A stretch of 29,458 bases of DNA from positions 1-29,458 of the forward strand of contig CABXPN010000011.1 of assembly GCA_902514225.1 (NCBI GenBank), written 5' to 3'. The notes under the pieces are model-generated. The model made no database searches. It was given only the letters and a program-made list of their open reading frames with translations, and was not told the DNA's origin. Each line of letters begins with the position of its first letter. Within the stretch, counting starts at the first letter, position 1. The translations under genes and the position numbers were made by a program. Positions 25,974 to 29,458 of the stretch are shown piece after piece. Source of the DNA: an uncultured Bacteroidota bacterium (lineage in GTDB: Bacteria; Bacteroidota; Bacteroidia; Flavobacteriales; BACL11).

Positions 25974-26429
25974 GTGGATACATTAAGTTACAAAACATTA
26001 TCAGCTAACAAAGAAACGGCCAACAAAGAGTGGTTTATTGTAGATGCTGAAAACCAAATTTTAGGAAGAATGTCTTCTAAAATCGCTAAGATTTTAAGAG
26101 GAAAATATAAAACTAATTTCACTCCTCATGCTGATTGTGGTGATTACGTAATTGTAATCAATGCAGATAAAGCAATCATGACTGGAAAGAAAATGACAGA
26201 TAGAGAAATCTTTTCTCATACAGGATATCCTGGAGGACAAAAGAGATTAACTCCTACACAAATGTTAGAAAAAGATGGAACATCTTTAGTGAAACATGCT
26301 GTAAGAGGAATGTTACCTAAAAACAAATTAGGAGATGCTATTTTAAAGAACCTTTATATATATTCAGGTTCTGAGCATAACAATGAAGCTCAAAAACCAA
26401 AAGTATTAAATTTAAACGATCTTAAATAA
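25974..26429 (+). CDS. rplM: 50S ribosomal protein L13
   Basis: A 151-residue L13 protein of the large subunit. The start is GTG (25974), giving MDTLSYKTLSANKETANKEW, which I recall as the typical flavobacterial N-terminus; no ATG fits. VDAENQILGRMSSKIAKILRGK, HADCGDYVIVINADK and GMLPKNKLG are conserved L13 segments. rpsI follows after one base, the standard L13-S9 operon. No internal leader structure was recognised. Confidence 0.97.
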   Translation: MDTLSYKTLSANKETANKEWFIVDAENQILGRMSSKIAKILRGKYKTNFTPHADCGDYVIVINADKAIMTGKKMTDREIFSHTGYPGGQKRLTPTQMLEKDGTSLVKHAVRGMLPKNKLGDAILKNLYIYSGSEHNNEAQKPKVLNLNDLK

Positions 26430-26430
26430 T

Positions 26431-26817
26431 ATGGAAACAATTCATACTATAGGAAGAAGAAAGGCATCTGTTGCTAGACTTTACATCACTGAAGGAAAAG
26501 GAAATTTTGTTATTAACGGGAAAGACTATAAAGAGTACTTTCCGTTAGAAACTTTACAATTTAAAATTCACCAACCATTTAAAGTTGTAGAACTTGATGG
26601 AAAATATGACATTAAAGTAAATGTTCATGGTGGAGGAATAAACGGACAAGCAGACGCTATCAAATTAGCTATTGCTCGTTCTCTTTGCGAAATTGATGCG
26701 GAAAACAGACCAGCATTAAAAGCAGAAGGATTACTTACAAGAGATCCAAGAGTTGTGGAAAGAAAGAAACCAGGACAGAAAAAAGCAAGAAAGAAATTTC
26801 AGTGGGTTAAAAGATAG
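26431..26817 (+). CDS. rpsI: 30S ribosomal protein S9
   Basis: A 128-residue S9 protein. TIGRRKASVARLYI near the N-terminus and the basic C-terminal tail KKPGQKKARKKFQWVKR, which reaches the ribosomal P site, are diagnostic. VNVHGGGINGQADAIKLAIAR (about 68-88) is the core motif. It starts one base after rplM and must be co-translated with it. A 96-base gap with a hairpin separates it from rpsB. Confidence 0.98.
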   Translation: METIHTIGRRKASVARLYITEGKGNFVINGKDYKEYFPLETLQFKIHQPFKVVELDGKYDIKVNVHGGGINGQADAIKLAIARSLCEIDAENRPALKAEGLLTRDPRVVERKKPGQKKARKKFQWVKR

Positions 26818-26841
26818 AAATTTTATTATTAATCAATGTTT

Positions 26842-26890
26842 AGCATCTAAATTAGTAGGACAAGTAAATAACTTCTACCTACTAGTTGCT
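26842..26890 (+). promoter_or_regulatory. Structured leader hairpin upstream of rpsB
   Basis: In the 96-base rpsI-rpsB gap, ATTAGTAGG (26851-26859) pairs with CCTACTAGT (26878-26886), nine pairs with one G-T. Inside the loop AAGT (26862-26865) pairs with ACTT (26871-26874), and outside AGCA (26842-26845) pairs with TGCT (26887-26890) across a 5-base bulge. It has no U tract, so it is not a simple terminator. The 3' foot is 23 bases before the ATG. It may be an S2 autoregulatory leader (inference only). Confidence 0.5.
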
Positions 26891-26913
26891 TAAACCAAGA
26901 AAAGAAAGTAAAC

Positions 26914-27693
26914 ATGTCAAGAACAAACTTCAAAGAATTATTAGCAGCGGGTGTACATTTCGGACACCTAAAAAAGAAATGGAATCCAGGAATGACTCCT
27001 TATGTATTTATGGAGCGTAACGGTATTCACATTATCGACCTAAACAAAACAGTTAGCATGCTTGATGAAGCTGCAGCTGCAATGAAACAAATTGCAAAAT
27101 CAGGTAGAAACATTTTATTTGTTGCTACAAAAAAACAAGCTAAAACTATAGTTGCTGAATTTGCAGAAACAATAAATCAACCTTATATTACTGAAAGGTG
27201 GCCAGGTGGTTTACTTACAAATTTCTCTACAATCAGAAAATCCATTAAAAAAATGGAATCTATTGATAAGATGTCTGCTGATGGGACATTAGAAACTTTA
27301 TCAAAAAGAGAAAGATTACAGATTTCAAGAACTAGAGAAAAATTAGAAAGAAACTTAGGAAGTATTTCTAAAATGAACAGAATGCCTTCAGCTATATTTA
27401 TTGTAGATATTACAAAAGAACATATTGCAGTTTCTGAAGCTACAAAATTATCTATCCCAACTTTTGCTATGGTAGATACAAATTCTGATCCAAATAAAAT
27501 TAAATTTCCAATTCCTTCAAATGATGATTCTTCAAAATCTATCAGAAAAGTTATGGAAATTGTTACAGATGCAGTAAAAGAAGGATTAGCAGAAAGAGAT
27601 TTAGCAACTGCCGAAAAAGCAAAAGCTAAAGCTGAGAAAAAAGCTGCTGAAGAGAAGAAAGAAGAAACAAAAGAAGAAACAAAAGAAAAATAA
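26914..27693 (+). CDS. rpsB: 30S ribosomal protein S2
   Basis: A 259-residue S2. MSRTNFKELLAAGVHFGHLK begins the protein. Then KKWNPGMTPYVFMERNGIHI (about 22-41), FVATKKQAK, ERWPGGLLTNFSTI and MVDTNSDPNKIKFPIPSNDD (about 189-208) are standard S2 segments. The last ~30 residues are a low-complexity Ala/Lys/Glu tail, common in this phylum and poorly conserved. tsf starts 7 bases later, the universal S2-EF-Ts operon. A hairpin leader precedes it. Confidence 0.98.
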   Translation: MSRTNFKELLAAGVHFGHLKKKWNPGMTPYVFMERNGIHIIDLNKTVSMLDEAAAAMKQIAKSGRNILFVATKKQAKTIVAEFAETINQPYITERWPGGLLTNFSTIRKSIKKMESIDKMSADGTLETLSKRERLQISRTREKLERNLGSISKMNRMPSAIFIVDITKEHIAVSEATKLSIPTFAMVDTNSDPNKIKFPIPSNDDSSKSIRKVMEIVTDAVKEGLAERDLATAEKAKAKAEKKAAEEKKEETKEETKEK

Positions 27694-27700
27694 GATAAAA

Positions 27701-28666
27701 ATGGCAGATATTAAAGCGGCTGATGTAGCCAAATTAAGAAAACAAACTGGAGCTGGAATGATGGACTGTAAAACAGCCTTAGTAGAAGCTAATGGTGATT
27801 TTGATGCAGCTATTGATGTGTTAAGAAAAAAAGGACAGAAAGTTGCAGCTAAAAGAGCAGACAGAGACGCTTCTGAAGGAGTAGCTATTACAAAAATAAA
27901 CTCAGATAACACAGCAGGAATTGCTATAGTATTAGCCTGTGAAACAGACTTTGTTGCTAAAAACGATTCGTTTAAAGATTTAGCTTCTCAATTTGCGGAA
28001 ATTGCTTTAAATCATTCAGACAAAGATGCTTTTATGGCAGCTGATTTTGGAGGTATGACAGTAGCTGATAAGTTAATTGAGCAAACTGGTGTTATCGGTG
28101 AAAAATTAGATATATCTTCTTTTGAAAGAGTAGAATCTAGTTATGTTGGTTCTTATACTCATGGTGTAAAAATTGCTGTTATTGTCGGATTAAACAATAA
28201 TGTTGACAATGCAGATGTATTAGCTAAGGATTTAGCAATGCAAGTAGCATCAATGGGAGCTACAACTTTATCTTACAAAGACTTTGATAATGAGTTTGTT
28301 GCATCAGAAACAGAAGCTAGAATTGCTGTAATCGAAAAAGAAAATATTGAATTAGGAAGATTAGGAAAAACTTTAAAAAACGTTCCTACGTATATTTCAA
28401 TGTCACAATTAACTGAGGAAGTTATGGCTCAGGCAAAATCAAATATTGAAGATCAATTAGCTTCTGAAGGAAAACCAGAACATATTTGGGATAAAATTGT
28501 TCCTGGTAAAATAACTAGATTTATTGCAGATAATACTACTTTAGACACTGAACAATGTCTTCTAGATCAGAACTTTATTAAAGATGAATCTATGAATGTA
28601 GACACGTACATTAAGTCGTATGGAGATATTGCTGTAAGTTCATTTAAGAGAGTATCTTTAGGTTAA
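27701..28666 (+). CDS. tsf: Elongation factor Ts
   Basis: A 321-residue EF-Ts, the exchange factor that frees GDP from EF-Tu. VAKLRKQTGAGMMDCKTALV (about 9-28) is the N-terminal UBA-like domain. LACETDFVAKNDSFKDLA (about 78-95) holds the Tdf-x2-f-type contact motif to EF-Tu. HGVKIAVIVGL, AKDLAMQVASMGATTLSYKD and the C-terminal coiled coil with DQNFIKDESMNVDTYIK follow. It is slightly longer than in E. coli (283). The gene follows rpsB and ends in a good terminator before pyrH. Confidence 0.97.
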   Translation: MADIKAADVAKLRKQTGAGMMDCKTALVEANGDFDAAIDVLRKKGQKVAAKRADRDASEGVAITKINSDNTAGIAIVLACETDFVAKNDSFKDLASQFAEIALNHSDKDAFMAADFGGMTVADKLIEQTGVIGEKLDISSFERVESSYVGSYTHGVKIAVIVGLNNNVDNADVLAKDLAMQVASMGATTLSYKDFDNEFVASETEARIAVIEKENIELGRLGKTLKNVPTYISMSQLTEEVMAQAKSNIEDQLASEGKPEHIWDKIVPGKITRFIADNTTLDTEQCLLDQNFIKDESMNVDTYIKSYGDIAVSSFKRVSLG

Positions 28667-28690
28667 AAAGTACAAAAATATAACTATTTA

Positions 28691-28719
28691 AAAACCACTC
28701 TTTTAGGGTGGTTTTTTTA
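28691..28719 (+). terminator. Intrinsic terminator after tsf
   Basis: A 10-base-pair stem AAAACCACTC (28691-28700) with GGGTGGTTTT (28706-28715), one T-G pair, loop TTTTA, and a further T run. It separates rpsB-tsf from pyrH. Confidence 0.93.
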
Positions 28720-28754
28720 TTGTCAAAATTTTCCTAAGATTTTTCAGATTTACT

Positions 28755-28762
28755 TATATTTG
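28755..28762 (+). promoter_or_regulatory. -7 box (TATATTTG) for pyrH
   Basis: TATATTTG fully matches TAnnTTTG 19 bases before the pyrH ATG, after the tsf terminator. The nearest TTG upstream is too far away (32 bases) to serve as -33. Confidence 0.5.
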
Positions 28763-28781
28763 GGCAACTTTTTATAACTCT

Positions 28782-29458
28782 ATGAAATATAACAGAATAC
28801 TTTTAAAATTGAGCGGAGAAGCTTTGATGGGTGATCAGAATTATGGGATTGATTCTAGTAGATTATCTGATTATGCAAAGGAAATTAAACAGATTGTTGA
28901 TAAGGGAATTGAAGTTGCTGTTGTAATTGGAGGAGGAAATATTTATAGGGGTATTCAGTCAGAAGGAGCAGGTTTTGACAGAGTTCAAGGAGATTATATG
29001 GGAATGTTAGCTACTATTATTAATGGTATGGCTTTACAATCTGCTCTTGAATCAGCAGAAGTACAAACCAGATTATTAACTGCAATCAGGATGGAACAAG
29101 TAGCAGAACCTTTTATCAGAAGAAAAGCTACAAGACATTTAAGTAAAGGTAGAGTTGTAATTTTTGGTGGAGGAACAGGGAATCCGTATTTTACAACTGA
29201 TACAGCTGCAACATTAAGGGCAATTGAAATTGAAGCAGATATAATACTTAAAGGAACAAGAGTGGATGGAATATTTACTGCTGACCCAGAAAAAGATCCT
29301 AACGCAAAAATGTATGAAACAATTTCTTTTGATGAGGTTTTTAAGAAGGAGTTAAGTGTAATGGATTTAACAGCTTTTACACTTTGTAAAGAAAATAATT
29401 TACCAATAAAAGTATTTAATATGAATACTGAAGGAAACCTTCAGAAAGTTTGTAGAGG
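28782..29458 (+). CDS. pyrH: UMP kinase (3' end cut by window)
   Basis: About 225 codons from the ATG at 28782. [19 protein letters not shown] begins the amino-acid kinase fold with the phosphate-binding LKLSGEAL. Then [11 protein letters not shown] (about 48-58), [19 protein letters not shown] (about 70-88), [31 protein letters not shown] in parts ([12 protein letters not shown] about 130-141) and [19 protein letters not shown]. The enzyme makes UDP from UMP with ATP and is hexameric in bacteria. The protein should end about 10 residues after the window. Its place after tsf is the common bacterial order (rpsB-tsf-pyrH-frr), but here it has its own promoter. Confidence 0.97.
   Translation, partial: MKYNRILLKLSGEALMGDQNYGIDSSRLSDYAKEIKQIVDKGIEVAVVIGGGNIYRGIQSEGAGFDRVQGDYMGMLATIINGMALQSALESAEVQTRLLTAIRMEQVAEPFIRRKATRHLSKGRVVIFGGGTGNPYFTTDTAATLRAIEIEADIILKGTRVDGIFTADPEKDPNAKMYETISFDEVFKKELSVMDLTAFTLCKENNLPIKVFNMNTEGNLQKVCR

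Noticed and set aside
27601..27912. 103-residue ORF antisense to rpsB/tsf
   Set aside because: Its Phe/Cys/Ser-rich sequence is the complement of the Lys/Glu-rich S2 tail; rpsB and tsf are certain.

Overview
The window reads as a chromosomal segment of a Gram-negative, AT-rich member of the Bacteroidota, most likely a flavobacterium. Evidence: a paired-ExbD biopolymer transport cluster, a TonB receptor with a carboxypeptidase-regulatory-like N-terminal domain, an HU-CCDC81/SPOR protein, KDO and heptose-type glycosyltransfer genes (LPS), the order rplM-rpsI-rpsB-tsf-pyrH, a near absence of Shine-Dalgarno sequences, and TAnnTTTG boxes (the Bacteroidota -7 element) ahead of many genes. There is no sign of plasmid, prophage, insertion sequence or CRISPR. 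All gaps between genes are under 300 bases.

Layout. 1-784 (-) is a truncated dusB. 809-1717 (+) is a CPBP membrane protease converging on an exbB / membrane protein / exbD / exbD operon (1714-4526, -). A Fe/Mn superoxide dismutase, a sulfotransferase, a flavin-reductase-like protein and a small fumarylacetoacetate hydrolase follow on the minus strand (4583-7860). From a shared divergent promoter region, homogentisate dioxygenase, HPPD and a Bcp-type peroxiredoxin run to the right (7953-10724). Together the two arms hold most of a tyrosine/homogentisate degradation pathway.

10943-14564 (+) is the accessory part: four secreted or lipoprotein genes with little recognisable function. They form two neighbouring pairs of paralogues. 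In each pair one protein is a lone domain and the other carries the same domain joined to extra modules: Cys-rich GCxD...SC repeats in the first pair, MORN repeats plus a trypsin-like protease in the second. A decayed copy of the bcp 3' end lies between the pairs at 12642-12721, about 2 kb downstream of the intact gene, pointing to a duplication or insertion event. This island is the best candidate for something undescribed.

From 14586 on the content is housekeeping: tRNA-Ser(GGA), ansA and tatD (-), a family 9 glycosyltransferase (+), then a tightly coupled minus-strand operon (TonB receptor, kdsB, HU-CCDC81/SPOR protein, acyl-CoA thioesterase), dprA, gdhA and kbl (+), and finally the ribosomal/translation block rplM-rpsI, rpsB-tsf and pyrH (cut by the window end). 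A stable hairpin lies in the rpsB leader and could be an autoregulatory element. Three clear intrinsic terminators separate later units (24638, 28691, and 14586 next to the tRNA), and another follows the first paralogue pair (12591).
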